The notes: generated by a model not told the origin, from the sequence alone. 64,000 nucleotides of DNA from Lyngbya sp. PCC 8106 (GCF_000169095.1 NZ_AAVU01000021.1:1-64000), one strand, 5' to 3'. Positions 1 to 9,593 are shown, numbered from the stretch's first letter. Numbers and translations are program-made.

Positions 1-844
1 TGCTATTGCTGCGAAAGCAGGGCTTGACTGTTGTGTATTTATTCCCTCTGACTTAGAAGCCGGAAAAATCCTCGGGACTTTAATTTACAACCCGATTTTG
101 ATGGCCGTCAAAGGCAACTATGACCAAGTAAACCGCCTCTGTTCAGAAGTTGCAAATACTCACGGTTGGGGATTTGTAAATATTAACCTGCGTCCCTACT
201 ATTCAGAAGGTTCAAAAACCCTCGGTTATGAAGTCGCTGAACAGTTAGGATGGAAACTTCCTGATCATGTTGTGGCACCGATTGCCTCTGGTTCTTTGTA
301 TACTAAAATCTATAAAGGATTCCAAGAATTTGTCAAAGTTGGCTTAGTGGAAGATAAAGCCGTTCGCTTCAGTGGCGCCCAAGCAGAAGGATGTTCTCCC
401 GTCGCCCAAGCATTTGCAGAAGGCCGAGATTTTATCACTCCAGTTAAACCGAATACTATTGCAAAATCAATTGCAATTGGAAATCCAGCAGATGGAGTTT
501 ATGCCCTAGAAGTCGCCCGCAAAACAAACGGTCATATTGAGTCCGTTAACGATGCTGAAGTGATTGAAGGCATGAAGCTTTTAGCGGAAACTGAAGGTAT
601 TTTCACAGAAACCGCAGGCGGAACCACAATTGCCGTATTGAAAAAATTAGTCGAAGCGGGTAAAATTGATCCCGATGAAACAACGGTTGTTTACATTACG
701 GGCAATGGCTTAAAGACTCAAGAAGCAGTTCAGGGTTATGTGGGCGAACCTCTAACCATTGACGCGAAGTTAGAAAGCTTTGAAAACGCTTTAGAACGCG
801 CCCGCACCTTAGACCGTTTAGAATGGCAAGAAGTTTTGGTTTAA
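1..844 (+). CDS. thrC: Threonine synthase, C-terminal part (5' end outside window)
   Basis: Converts O-phosphohomoserine to threonine in a PLP-dependent reaction in the cytosol. The reading frame is open from base 2, so the gene enters from the left edge and about 280 residues are visible. The PLP-binding lysine should lie upstream of the window. The visible part matches fold-type II PLP enzymes: the segment VVAPIASGSLYTKIYKGF and the later glycine-rich, phosphate-binding TETAGGTTIAVLKKL near residue 200 of the visible part. An internal TTG/ATG at 98-103 is not the true start. The MoaD/ThiS-like gene follows 96 bases downstream on the same strand. Confidence 0.93.
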   Translation, partial: AIAAKAGLDCCVFIPSDLEAGKILGTLIYNPILMAVKGNYDQVNRLCSEVANTHGWGFVNINLRPYYSEGSKTLGYEVAEQLGWKLPDHVVAPIASGSLYTKIYKGFQEFVKVGLVEDKAVRFSGAQAEGCSPVAQAFAEGRDFITPVKPNTIAKSIAIGNPADGVYALEVARKTNGHIESVNDAEVIEGMKLLAETEGIFTETAGGTTIAVLKKLVEAGKIDPDETTVVYITGNGLKTQEAVQGYVGEPLTIDAKLESFENALERARTLDRLEWQEVLV

Positions 845-940
845 TTCCAAAAACTCAGGGGATGGGTTAATAAACCTGTCCCTAAACTTGACCGGATTGT
901 TCACTGTAAATTTATCCAAATATTACTCTCAAAAATCGAT

Positions 941-1216
941 ATGGCGGTTAAAGTATTAGTCCCGACTCCTTTGCAAAAATTCACGAATAATCAAGCCACT
1001 CTGCAATGTGAAGGCAGCAATATTCTTGAATTGATTGATTCCTTAGAAACCCATTGTCCGGGAATCAAAAATAGCCTTTGTGATGAAAAAGGTGAACCTC
1101 GCCGCTTTCTCAACTTTTATGTGAATAGCGAAGATATCCGCTTTTTAGACGGAACAAAAACCGAACTAAAAGATGGGGATGAGGTGAGTATTGTTCCGGC
1201 GGTTGCTGGAGGTTAA
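941..1216 (+). CDS. MoaD/ThiS family ubiquitin-like sulfur carrier protein
   Basis: A small beta-grasp protein of 91 residues ending in Gly-Gly (VPAVAGG), the C-terminal signature of MoaD/ThiS sulfur carriers, which an E1-like enzyme adenylates and loads with sulfur. The pattern FYVNSEDIRFLDG...LKDGDEVSIVP is the typical MoaD/ThiS core. No molybdopterin or thiamine genes are near; the neighbour is threonine synthase. The sulfur acceptor is therefore not determined. It could serve molybdopterin, thiamine, or an amino-acid or siderophore pathway. Family assignment is firm; role is open. Confidence 0.88.
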   Translation: MAVKVLVPTPLQKFTNNQATLQCEGSNILELIDSLETHCPGIKNSLCDEKGEPRRFLNFYVNSEDIRFLDGTKTELKDGDEVSIVPAVAGG

Positions 1217-1259
1217 CTCAAACATCGACTCAAAGTTTTCCAAGACTTTTAGGAGTTCT

Positions 1260-2387
1260 TTAAGATCGATCTTTCCCCTCAAAATGACTCCTAATAATCT
1301 GAACGATGTATTCGGCAGCATGACCATCTCCAAACGGATTAATGGCGGTTGCCATTTTTTGATAGGTATTTATATTATTCAATAATTCGGTTGCTGCTTC
1401 CACAATTTCTGCTGTTTCTGTGCCAACTAATTTGGCTGTTCCCGCAGTAATCGCTTCCGGTCGTTCTGTCGTTTTTCGTAAAACCAAGACGGGTTTTCCT
1501 AAACTGGGGGCTTCTTCTTGTAGTCCTCCCGAATCAGTTAAGACAAAATAACACCGATCAATTGCAGCCACTAATTCAGCATAATCAAGTGGTTCTGTTA
1601 AAAATATTCTCGGATGATTTCCTAATATTTTTTGTAACGGTTCTCGGACAGTCGGATTACGATGTAAAGGTAAAAGTAAAGCTGTATCAGGAAAATCATC
1701 TAAAATCTTTAAAAAACTTTCCGCAATTTGAGTCAGAGGAATTCCCCAATTTTCCCGACGATGAACCGTGGCTAAAATCAGTCGATATTGACTCCAACTC
1801 CCCTCAGCAACTTTTAACTCGGGTTGACATTTCACCACCGATAACAACGCATCAATTACCGTATTTCCAGTGTGATGAACTTCCCCCAAAACCCCCGAAT
1901 TCCGCAAATTGTCCACCGCTTGGGTTGTGGGTGCAAAATGAAACTGAGTTAGTTGAGAAATCAGACGTCGGTTTGCTTCTTCCGGATAGGGGTTCAGCAG
2001 ATCATTGGTGCGTAACCCCGCTTCTACATGACCGACCGGGATTTTTTGATAAAAAGCAGCCAAAGCCGCTGCAAACGCCGTTGTGGTGTCTCCCTGAACA
2101 ATAATAATATCAGGACGTAACTGTTGGAATAAACCCTCTAGCCCCTGCAAACTCCGCCAAGTAATATCGGTTAACGTTTGCGATCGCTGCATAATCTCTA
2201 AATTATAATCGGCATCTAAGTCAAACAGTTGCATCACCTGTTTAACCATTTCTCGATGCTGACCCGTTAAAATAACATGAGTCTCAAAGTCAGAAGATAG
2301 TTGTAACTGTTGAATGACAGGAGCCAGTTTTATCGCTTCAGGGCGAGTTCCGAGGACAACCGCCACTCGAATACGAGAATTAATCAT
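1260..2387 (-). CDS. wecB: UDP-N-acetylglucosamine 2-epimerase (non-hydrolysing)
   Basis: Interconverts UDP-GlcNAc and UDP-ManNAc, supplying ManNAc-type sugars for surface polysaccharides. The 375-residue length is normal for the family. Visible signatures are the N-terminal GTRPEAIK, the acidic catalytic segments VQGDTTTAF, GHVEAGLRT and PYPEEANRR, TVHRRENWG in the middle, and the UDP-binding LTDSGGLQEEAPSLGKPVLV. It starts at ATG 2387 and converges on the MoaD-like gene, leaving 43 bases between stops. The glycan cluster of this window lies 44 kb away, so a functional link is not shown. Confidence 0.95.
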   Translation of the reverse strand: MINSRIRVAVVLGTRPEAIKLAPVIQQLQLSSDFETHVILTGQHREMVKQVMQLFDLDADYNLEIMQRSQTLTDITWRSLQGLEGLFQQLRPDIIIVQGDTTTAFAAALAAFYQKIPVGHVEAGLRTNDLLNPYPEEANRRLISQLTQFHFAPTTQAVDNLRNSGVLGEVHHTGNTVIDALLSVVKCQPELKVAEGSWSQYRLILATVHRRENWGIPLTQIAESFLKILDDFPDTALLLPLHRNPTVREPLQKILGNHPRIFLTEPLDYAELVAAIDRCYFVLTDSGGLQEEAPSLGKPVLVLRKTTERPEAITAGTAKLVGTETAEIVEAATELLNNINTYQKMATAINPFGDGHAAEYIVQIIRSHFEGKDRS

Positions 2388-2588
2388 TGCACTTCATCAA
2401 AAAGGCGAGCAAACTCAGTAATCAGAGGAGCGAAACAGGTGTTAGAGTTGATACAGTTTTACACCTAGAACGTTCATTTATAATTCAAACAGGACTCAAA
2501 AACCAAAGATTCGCATTTTGAGCTAAAATAGCCTTCAGCTTAAACCCCAAACTCATACGCTTAACGATTATATTCTGATTCCCCCCAT

Positions 2589-3180
2589 TTATCCCATCCA
2601 TTCCCAACCCATTAACCTCACCACACCCCAACACAACCCACAATTACCCCATCCGTTAAAAAAGCCAAAATCCAAAAAACCCACAATTAACCCATCCGTT
2701 ACCCCATCCGCTTCCAACAGCATCAACCCCAAAAACCCACAATTACCCCATCCGTTAAAAAAGCCAAAATCCAAAAAACCCACAATTAACCCATCCGTTA
2801 CCCCATCCGCTTCCAACAGCATCAACCCCAAAAACCCACAATTACCCCATCCGTTAAAAAAGCCAAAATCCAAAAAACCCACAATTAACCCATCCGTTAC
2901 CCCATCCGCTTCCAACAGCATCAACCCCAAAAACCCACAATTACCCCATCCGTTAAAAAAGCCAAAATCCAAAAAACCCACAATTAACCCATCCGTTACC
3001 CCATCCGCTTCCAACAGCATCAACCCCAAAAACCCACAATCAACCCATCCGTTAAAAAAGCCAAAATCCAAAAACCCACAATCAACCCATCCGTTACCGA
3101 ACCCCATCCATTCCCGAACCCCATCCGTTAAAAAAGCCAAAATCCAAAAACCCACAATCAACCCATCCGTTACCACCGCC
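2589..3180. repeat. 99-bp tandem repeat array with degenerate ends
   Basis: Four near-identical 99-bp units run from about 2642 to 3040; a fixed landmark recurs at 2642, 2741, 2840 and 2939. Shorter, degenerate copies lie on each side. Each unit contains sub-repeats built on CCCATCCGTTA and AACCCACAAT. The plus strand is strongly C+A-rich with almost no G. Because 99 is a multiple of three, the minus strand stays open from 3239 to 2589 as a 33-residue periodic peptide; I regard that as a by-product of the period. The rest of the gap (2388-2588 and 3181-3558) holds no gene I can support. Confidence 0.9.
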
Positions 3181-3182
3181 AC

Positions 3183-3200
3183 CCTCACAAAATCCTCACA
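3183..3200. promoter_or_regulatory. Direct repeat CCTCACA-N4-CCTCACA, copy 1
   Basis: Two CCTCACA heptamers are separated by AAAT, giving an 11-bp period like that of OmpR/PhoB-family response-regulator sites. The same 18 bases recur at 9594-9611, on the other side of the two-component cluster. A related half-site, CCTCATA, lies at 3234-3240. The site is 359 bases upstream of the chosen start of the OmpR-type regulator. Binding is inference. Confidence 0.35.
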
Positions 3201-3246
3201 ATCTTTCGTTATTGTATAAACACTGATAAAAATCCTCATAAATCCC

Positions 3247-3364
3247 GCTAGTCAAAGTTGATAAAAAGACTAGCCGATCAATCCCGTCAGCCAAATCTGA
3301 TATAGAGACGGGTTAGTATAAACAAGACAGCTTCCAGGGCGTAGGCTTTGGGAGCTGTTTTGTT
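3247..3364 (+). other. Cluster of three consecutive hairpins
   Basis: Three inverted repeats follow one another. GCTAGTC (3247-3253) pairs with GACTAGC (3268-3274). CCCGTC (3283-3288) pairs with GACGGG (3307-3312), or its inner part uses the alternative TCAG/CTGA pairing. A 15-bp stem at 3321-3335 pairs with 3350-3364 with two G-U-type pairs and a 14-base loop. This could be a structured leader or small RNA, or a compound intergenic repeat. Confidence 0.45.
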
Positions 3365-3558
3365 GAGTCAGCTCCAAAATGCTTTTTGTCCTCTACAATA
3401 TAAAAATACCAGAAATTCAAATCGTCCTTAATCACAAGTAAACAGAACCCGCTCTTCGCCTATCACTCTTGGGATCAAGACACTTTCTTCAAATCAGCCT
3501 TGATCTGGGAGCGACAAAAAGAAGTCGATTATGCTCAAAGGGAGGAGAATCAGTCGCC

Positions 3559-5433
3559 GTGAGAATTCTGTTGGTGGAAGATGACAAAGGACTAGCGCAA
3601 GGACTCGAAGATGCACTCACCCATCAACGTTACGCCGTTGATCTCGCATGGGATGGTCTAATGGGTTGGGAATTAGCAGAAGCATTAACCTATGATTTGA
3701 TTTTGCTTGACTTACTGCTCCCCAAACTCGATGGGATTAACTTCTGTAAACGGTTGAGAAATCAAGGTGATTTTACCCCGGTGTTATTGATGACTGCTCA
3801 AAATAGTAGCTCTCAAAAAGTCGAAGGATTGGACGCCGGAGCAGATGATTATCTGGTTAAACCCTTTGAAGTCTCCGAACTTTTAGCTAGAATTCGCGCT
3901 TTGTTGCGTCGGGGTAACAGCGCTTTATCCCCTATCTTGGAATGGGGAAGTTTACGACTTGATCCGAAAAATTGTCAAGTCACCTACGGCGACAAACTGC
4001 TGAAACTCACCGCCAAGGAATACGAACTCTTAGAATTATTTTTGCGTCATCCCCATCGAATTTTCAGCCAAAGTGCATTACTTGATCATCTTTGGTCTTT
4101 TGATGATCCGCCCTCAGAGTCGGCTGTGCGAACCCAAATTAAAGGTTTGCGACAAAAACTTAAACAAAGCGGCGCCGTTCGGGATCTGATTGAAACGGTT
4201 TATGGGTTGGGATATCGACTCAAATCAACTGCTCCACCCAATGATACACTGGCTCCCCCTGAATCAACTCCGGCGATTGCTAATTCACCAACAACTTTTA
4301 ATTTAAGCACGATTTGGAAAAAACACCGAGAAAGCTATCTCACCCGAATTGCGATCCTCGAACAAGCGACTAAAGCGTTAAAAACAGGTCTTCTTGATAG
4401 CAGTTTACAGCAACAAGCCCTCGAACAAGCTCACACTCTGGCCGGTTCTTTAGGAAGTTTTGGGTTTAGTCAGGCGTCTCAATACTGTCGTGAAATCGAA
4501 CAAATGTTAAACGGGGAGACTCTACTCTCTCCAGAAAGAATTGTACAATTGTCTGCTTTGTTGCTGGATATCAACAGTGAATTGAGTGTTTCTGATCCTG
4601 AGGTTATGCCTTCTATTTTATTGGAACCGACGGTTAATGTGGAGGAACTTTCGGAGAGTTCAACGACTCGATTATTAATTGTCGATGATGATCTCGCTCT
4701 AGCTGAAGGAATTGCAACAGTTGCAAACACCCGTAAAATTTATACCGAAATTGCTATTTCTCCCCAACAAGCGCGAACTTTAATTGCAGAAAATCCACTG
4801 GATATTGTTTTATTAGACTTGAGTTTTCCAGACTCCACAGAAGCCGGATTTGAACTGCTTGAAGAACTCAACTCTCATTCTACATCTTTACCTGTGATTG
4901 TATTTACAGCAAAAGAAAGCTTTGCGGATCGCGTTAAAGTTGCACGTTTGGGTGGACGAGGATTTCTGCAAAAACCGATTTCTCCGTCTCAAGTTTTGGA
5001 TACCATCACACGAGTATTATCTCCAAGTTCTCCTAAACGAGCGAGTATTCTAATTGTTGACAATGAACCGGAGATTTTAGATCGGATCAGAAGTGTGTTA
5101 GAACCTTGGGGATTTTACTTAATTTTACTCGATGATCCACAACAATTTTGGCAAACTTTAGAACAATCTACACCAGAATTGTTAATTTTAGATTTTGCCA
5201 TGCCTGATCTCAGTGGGGTTGAACTTTGCCAAGTTGTTCGCAATGATCCCCGTTGGCAAGATTTATCGATTATTATTCTCTCAGAGGAACGCAACCGTCA
5301 AATTGTTGAGCAGGTTTGGAATGCCGGGGCTGATGATTATATTCAAAAACCCCTCGTTGAACCTGAATTTATTGCTCGAGTTCTCAATTGTTTAGAACGG
5401 AATCAACTGCGACGAAAAATAACGAGCGATTAA
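3559..5433 (+). CDS. Multidomain response regulator: REC-wHTH-HPt-REC-REC
   Basis: A 624-residue phosphorelay regulator. REC1 (about 1-115) has acidic residues D8/D9, phosphoacceptor D51 (LILLDLLLPKLDG) and LVKPFE. An OmpR-type winged helix follows (about 128-222: LTAKEYELLELFLRH, ending ETVYGLGYRL). An HPt domain (about 255-345) carries the histidine in EQAHTLAGSLGSFGF. REC2 (about 370-490, DIVLLDLSFPDS) and REC3 (about 495-615, ELLILDFAMPDLSG) complete it. I chose GTG 3559 because REC1 begins there with VRILLVEDD, and GGAGGAG lies 11 bases upstream; an upstream TTG at 3469 would add 30 non-conserved residues. The kinase gene follows 65 bases downstream, so the three genes likely form one pathway. 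Confidence 0.92.
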   Translation: MRILLVEDDKGLAQGLEDALTHQRYAVDLAWDGLMGWELAEALTYDLILLDLLLPKLDGINFCKRLRNQGDFTPVLLMTAQNSSSQKVEGLDAGADDYLVKPFEVSELLARIRALLRRGNSALSPILEWGSLRLDPKNCQVTYGDKLLKLTAKEYELLELFLRHPHRIFSQSALLDHLWSFDDPPSESAVRTQIKGLRQKLKQSGAVRDLIETVYGLGYRLKSTAPPNDTLAPPESTPAIANSPTTFNLSTIWKKHRESYLTRIAILEQATKALKTGLLDSSLQQQALEQAHTLAGSLGSFGFSQASQYCREIEQMLNGETLLSPERIVQLSALLLDINSELSVSDPEVMPSILLEPTVNVEELSESSTTRLLIVDDDLALAEGIATVANTRKIYTEIAISPQQARTLIAENPLDIVLLDLSFPDSTEAGFELLEELNSHSTSLPVIVFTAKESFADRVKVARLGGRGFLQKPISPSQVLDTITRVLSPSSPKRASILIVDNEPEILDRIRSVLEPWGFYLILLDDPQQFWQTLEQSTPELLILDFAMPDLSGVELCQVVRNDPRWQDLSIIILSEERNRQIVEQVWNAGADDYIQKPLVEPEFIARVLNCLERNQLRRKITSD

Positions 5434-5498
5434 AAAAATATCAATAGATCAAAATTGGGATAGAGTGTCTATTCCAGCTTAGGTATAAATAATTTGTG

Positions 5499-8400
5499 AT
5501 GTTTCCTTCCCCTTTCATTTGGCTAACCTCCCGATTTCACTTAAAACCTTCTCTGTGGACAGGAGGAATAATAACACTGATTTTAACCCTGTTTCTTGCC
5601 GTTTTTGATCCAAAAGTTGAATTTTTACCCCATACTAAGTTGGGGATGATTGGGGTAATTGCTTTAATTGCCAGTTGGGGAGGACTCAGAACGGTATTAC
5701 TCAGTATTGTACCGATTATTATCTATTTTGTTTATTTAACTCTAACTGCTCCTACAGTGAGTTTATGGGAAGCGGGTTTAACTCTAATAATTCTGGGAAT
5801 AGTTGGTATTTTTATTGGGCAGAAAACCGCTCAATATCTCGCCCAAATTAACAAGTTGAAAACCACTCAAACCAAACTCGAACAACAACTCTCTCTCTCA
5901 ATTCAAACCCTCGCTAAAGCCAATCAAAAAGTTTTACAAGACCTCAATGAACATCAACTCAACAAAGATCAGTTACAAATGGCTCAAGCCCGACTGCAAC
6001 ACCTGATTCAATCTAGTCCTGTAGTGATTTATTCGAGTCCAACTTCTGGACATGAATGTATAACTTTTATCAGCGATAATGTGCAGTCCGTTTTAGGTTA
6101 TGAGAGTCAAAAATTTGCAGATACAGGCTTTTGGGCAACACATATTCATCCTGAAGATGCTTGCCGAATCTTTGCTGAATTCCCTCGCGTTTTTGAACAA
6201 GGAAAACATAGCTATGAATACCGTTTTTTACATGGAGATGGAACTTATCACTGGATACAAGATGAACTCCGATTAGTCACTGATTCACAAGGAAAACCCC
6301 TAGAAATTGTGGGGTATTGGATCGATATTAACGTCCGCAAACAGGCTCAGTTTGCTCTCAAAGACAGTGAAATTCGCTATCGTAGTCTCGCTCAACGCTT
6401 ACATTCAATCACCTCTAATGCTCCTATTTATATCTATGAATTAGACCGCCAAGGCAGAGTTTTATTTGCGAATCGTACTTATGAAAATGTCACCCAAGAA
6501 CAAGTTTTAGGAAATTTATTAATTGATTGTTTTCCGCCCGAAAAGCAACCCAACATCACTCAAATTATCGAACAAGTTTTTACGACTGGACAGGTACAAA
6601 GTCTAGAATATATTATTCCTAACTCCACTGGAGAAATTCGCGCCTATACAGCTCAACTTGCTCCAATTTGGATGAATAGTACCTTTAACAGCGTTGTTTT
6701 TATTGCGACTGATATTAGCGAGTACAAACAAGCCGAACAAACCTTGCAACGACACGCTCTGATTTTTGAACAAATTTATGATGGGGTAATTATGACCGAC
6801 CTTACAGGTCGAATTATTGACTGGAACCCCGGCGCAGAAAGAATGTTTGGCTATAGTCACAGTGAAGTTGTGGGTAAAACTTCAGCCTTAGTTCATTATC
6901 CTGAACAAACTCCAATGCCCACTCAAACAATGCTCGAACACATCAAAAAACAAGGCTATTGGTTGAGTGAAATGACCTTTATTCGGGAAAATAAAACTCA
7001 AGGAATTTGTGATACAATTGTTGTTCCTATTTTTGATCACCAAGGGGAAACAGTGGCCGTGATCGGAGTTTATCACGATATTAGCGATCGCAAACAAGCC
7101 GAACTCGAGTTACAACAATACCGCGATCACTTAGAATATTTAGTTGATCAACGCACCAGTCAACTCGAAAAGAGCAATGCCAAACTTCAGCGAGAAATAG
7201 AAGCCAGAGCCATTTTAGCCGAAGAATTATTAGCCTCAGAAGCTCGTTTAGCCGGAATATTAGATAATGCCAATGATGCGATTATTTCAGTCAACGAAGC
7301 TCATCAAATTATTCTCTTTAATAAAGGAGCAGAAAAAATCTTTGGTTATCAATCTGAAGAAGTTTTAAATCAAGCTTTAGATCTATTACTCCCCCGACGC
7401 TTTTCAGCAACTCACTGTGAACATATTAAAACCTTTAGAAAACACTCTCAAACCGCCCGTAATATGGGAGAAAATAGAGAAATTTCGGGGCGTCGTCAGA
7501 ATGGTCAGGAATTTCCGGCCGAAGCTTCTATTTCTCGACTACAATTAGGAAATACGATTACCTACACCGCAATTTTACGAGATATTAGTGAACGAGTCGC
7601 CGCCTTTAAAGAACGTCAACAGGCTGAAACCGCCTTGCGAGAAAGTGAACAACGTTATGCAACTTTAGCTGAAGTTTCTCCTGTGGGTATTTTTCGCAGC
7701 GATGCTGTGGGAAACTGTTTGTATGTCAATGAACGCTGGTGTCAAATTGCTGGACTTTCCCTAGAACAATCTTTAGGTCAAGGTTGGATACAAACCCTCC
7801 ATCCTGATGATCGAGATCGAGTGATTCAAGCTTGGAAACAAGCCGTGTGTGATCGCTGTTCTTTTCAGTTAGAATATCGCTTTCAACGAACTGATGGAAT
7901 GATTACTTGGGTGTTTGGTCAAGCTGTCGTAGAAATAGATATAAAAGGAGAAATCAAAGGGTTTGTGGGTTCAATTACTGATATTAATGATCGCAAACAA
8001 GCCGAAGCAACGTTACAGGAATCTGAACGACGTTGGCGCTCTTTATTGGAAAATGTTCATTTAGCCGTTGTTGGTTTAAATGATCAAGGAATCATTGACT
8101 ATGTTAATCCCTTTTTCTTAGAATTAACTGGATATACTCAAACTGAACTTTTAGGACAAGATTGGTTTACAACTTTTTTACCTGCTTCTCAAAGATCTCC
8201 AGTGTATCAATATTTCCAAGAAATCCTCAAACAGCAACTTAATTCCTATTATCAAAATACGATTCTCACGAAATCAGGAGAAGAAAAAATTATTGCTTGG
8301 AATAATACTCGCCTACAAAGTTTACAAGGAGATGCTTTAGGTACCATGAGCATCGGAGAAGATATTACCGAACGTTATGCCATTGAACGGATGAAAAATG

Positions 8401-9116
8401 AGTTTATCTCGGTTGTTAGTCACGAATTACGAACTCCCCTAACCGCAATTCATGGCGCTCTCAATTTATTATCAACAGGTTTGGTTGCACCGGAATCTCC
8501 CCGAGGACAACACGTGATTAAAATTGCCGCAGAAAGTACCGAACGTTTAGTCAGATTAGTCAATGATATTCTAGAGTTAGAACGCTTAGAATGTGGCCGA
8601 ATTAAACTGGTTAAACATTGCGTTAATGCGGCTCAGTTATTGCGAGTGGCTCAAGATCAAATGCAGGTGATGGCAAATCGCACGGGGATTAAACTGGAGA
8701 TATTACCCCAAGATATTGAATTTGAAGCCGATGGCGATCGCATGATTCAAGTGTTGACCAATTTGATTAGTAATGCGATTAAATTCTCAGACAGTGGATC
8801 AACGATTCAGTTAAGTGTAGAAGCGGAATGGCGGACATTTGGTGGTGAGACTCCGATCGCGAGTGTATTGTTTTGTGTTCGTGATCAAGGTCGAGGAATT
8901 CCCCTAGAGAAAATGGAGAGTATTTTTGAGCGCTTTCAGCAAGTTGATGCGTCAGACTCTCGCCAAAAAGGAGGAACAGGTTTAGGTTTGGCGATTTGTC
9001 GAAGTATTGTTGAACAACATGGCGGTATAATTTGGGTTGAAAGCGTTCTTGATCAAGAAAGTTGTTTTTATTTTAGTATTCCGGTGAAGATATCTGAGGA
9101 AAATTACCATGAATAA
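5499..9116 (+). CDS. Membrane-anchored six-PAS sensor histidine kinase
   Basis: A 1205-residue kinase. The first 110 residues contain several hydrophobic segments (e.g. GGIITLILTLFLAVF, GLTLIILGIVGIFIG) and probably form a membrane module. A coiled coil follows, then six PAS domains beginning near residues 169, 305, 426, 588, 723 and 850. A second coiled coil lies between PAS3 and PAS4. The HisKA motif SHELRTPLTAIHGAL is near 975. The HATPase has an N box (LTNLISNAIKFSDSG, about 1085), DQGRGIP (about 1130) and GGTGLGLAI (about 1158). There is no receiver domain, so phosphate must go to a separate REC; both neighbours supply one. The stop overlaps the next start by 8 bases. GTG 5496 directly precedes ATG 5499. 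Signal unknown. Confidence 0.93.
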   Translation: MFPSPFIWLTSRFHLKPSLWTGGIITLILTLFLAVFDPKVEFLPHTKLGMIGVIALIASWGGLRTVLLSIVPIIIYFVYLTLTAPTVSLWEAGLTLIILGIVGIFIGQKTAQYLAQINKLKTTQTKLEQQLSLSIQTLAKANQKVLQDLNEHQLNKDQLQMAQARLQHLIQSSPVVIYSSPTSGHECITFISDNVQSVLGYESQKFADTGFWATHIHPEDACRIFAEFPRVFEQGKHSYEYRFLHGDGTYHWIQDELRLVTDSQGKPLEIVGYWIDINVRKQAQFALKDSEIRYRSLAQRLHSITSNAPIYIYELDRQGRVLFANRTYENVTQEQVLGNLLIDCFPPEKQPNITQIIEQVFTTGQVQSLEYIIPNSTGEIRAYTAQLAPIWMNSTFNSVVFIATDISEYKQAEQTLQRHALIFEQIYDGVIMTDLTGRIIDWNPGAERMFGYSHSEVVGKTSALVHYPEQTPMPTQTMLEHIKKQGYWLSEMTFIRENKTQGICDTIVVPIFDHQGETVAVIGVYHDISDRKQAELELQQYRDHLEYLVDQRTSQLEKSNAKLQREIEARAILAEELLASEARLAGILDNANDAIISVNEAHQIILFNKGAEKIFGYQSEEVLNQALDLLLPRRFSATHCEHIKTFRKHSQTARNMGENREISGRRQNGQEFPAEASISRLQLGNTITYTAILRDISERVAAFKERQQAETALRESEQRYATLAEVSPVGIFRSDAVGNCLYVNERWCQIAGLSLEQSLGQGWIQTLHPDDRDRVIQAWKQAVCDRCSFQLEYRFQRTDGMITWVFGQAVVEIDIKGEIKGFVGSITDINDRKQAEATLQESERRWRSLLENVHLAVVGLNDQGIIDYVNPFFLELTGYTQTELLGQDWFTTFLPASQRSPVYQYFQEILKQQLNSYYQNTILTKSGEEKIIAWNNTRLQSLQGDALGTMSIGEDITERYAIERMKNEFISVVSHELRTPLTAIHGALNLLSTGLVAPESPRGQHVIKIAAESTERLVRLVNDILELERLECGRIKLVKHCVNAAQLLRVAQDQMQVMANRTGIKLEILPQDIEFEADGDRMIQVLTNLISNAIKFSDSGSTIQLSVEAEWRTFGGETPIASVLFCVRDQGRGIPLEKMESIFERFQQVDASDSRQKGGTGLGLAICRSIVEQHGGIIWVESVLDQESCFYFSIPVKISEENYHE

Positions 9117-9489
9117 TAAACGGATTTTGGTGATTGATGATGAAGATGGTGTGCGTGATATTATTCAAATTACTTTAGAAGCTGTCGCCCGATGGGAAGT
9201 GATGACGGCTTCGGGTGGACAAGAAGGGCTAAAAATAGCGATCGCCCAACAACCAGATGCGATTTTATTGGATGTGATGATGCCCAATTTAGACGGGCCA
9301 GCTACCTTTAAACAATTACAAGCCCATTCCCAAACTCAACACATTCCAACTATTTTCTTAACAGCGAAGGCAAAAGGTAGTGAACAACAAGAATATGCCA
9401 ATTTAGGGGTCAGTGGTATCATTATTAAACCCTTTGAGGCGCAGAACTTAGTTGATCAAATTCGAGAATTTTTGGTGTGGGATATTTAG
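9109..9489 (+). CDS. Single-domain response regulator (CheY-like)
   Basis: A 126-residue stand-alone receiver domain. It shows the acidic pair in ILVIDDEDGV, phosphoacceptor Asp in AILLDVMMPNLDG, the Thr of IFLTAKAKG and Lys in IIKPFEAQ. It has no output domain, so it probably carries phosphate onward or acts by protein contact. Its ATG overlaps the kinase stop by 8 bases, implying translational coupling. It is a likely shuttle between the kinase and the HPt domain of the large regulator upstream; that route is inference. Confidence 0.93.
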   Translation: MNNKRILVIDDEDGVRDIIQITLEAVARWEVMTASGGQEGLKIAIAQQPDAILLDVMMPNLDGPATFKQLQAHSQTQHIPTIFLTAKAKGSEQQEYANLGVSGIIIKPFEAQNLVDQIREFLVWDI

Positions 9490-9593
9490 GTATGAGGTTA
9501 TCCAACTCATCGTATATCTTGTGGTATATCAAAAAATAAAGTAAACTTCAAGTTAAATCTTGTTAAGAAAAACTTAAAATTGTACGGATTTCC

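Noticed and set aside
2642..3040. CRISPR array
   Set aside because: Units are contiguous and 99 bp long with no unique spacers, and no cas genes are near.
2589..3239. Minus-strand 216-residue frame with 33-residue repeats as a gene
   Set aside because: It exists because the DNA repeat period is a multiple of three. It starts and ends in repeat debris, is rich in Phe/Gly/Leu of no known family, and has no ribosome site.
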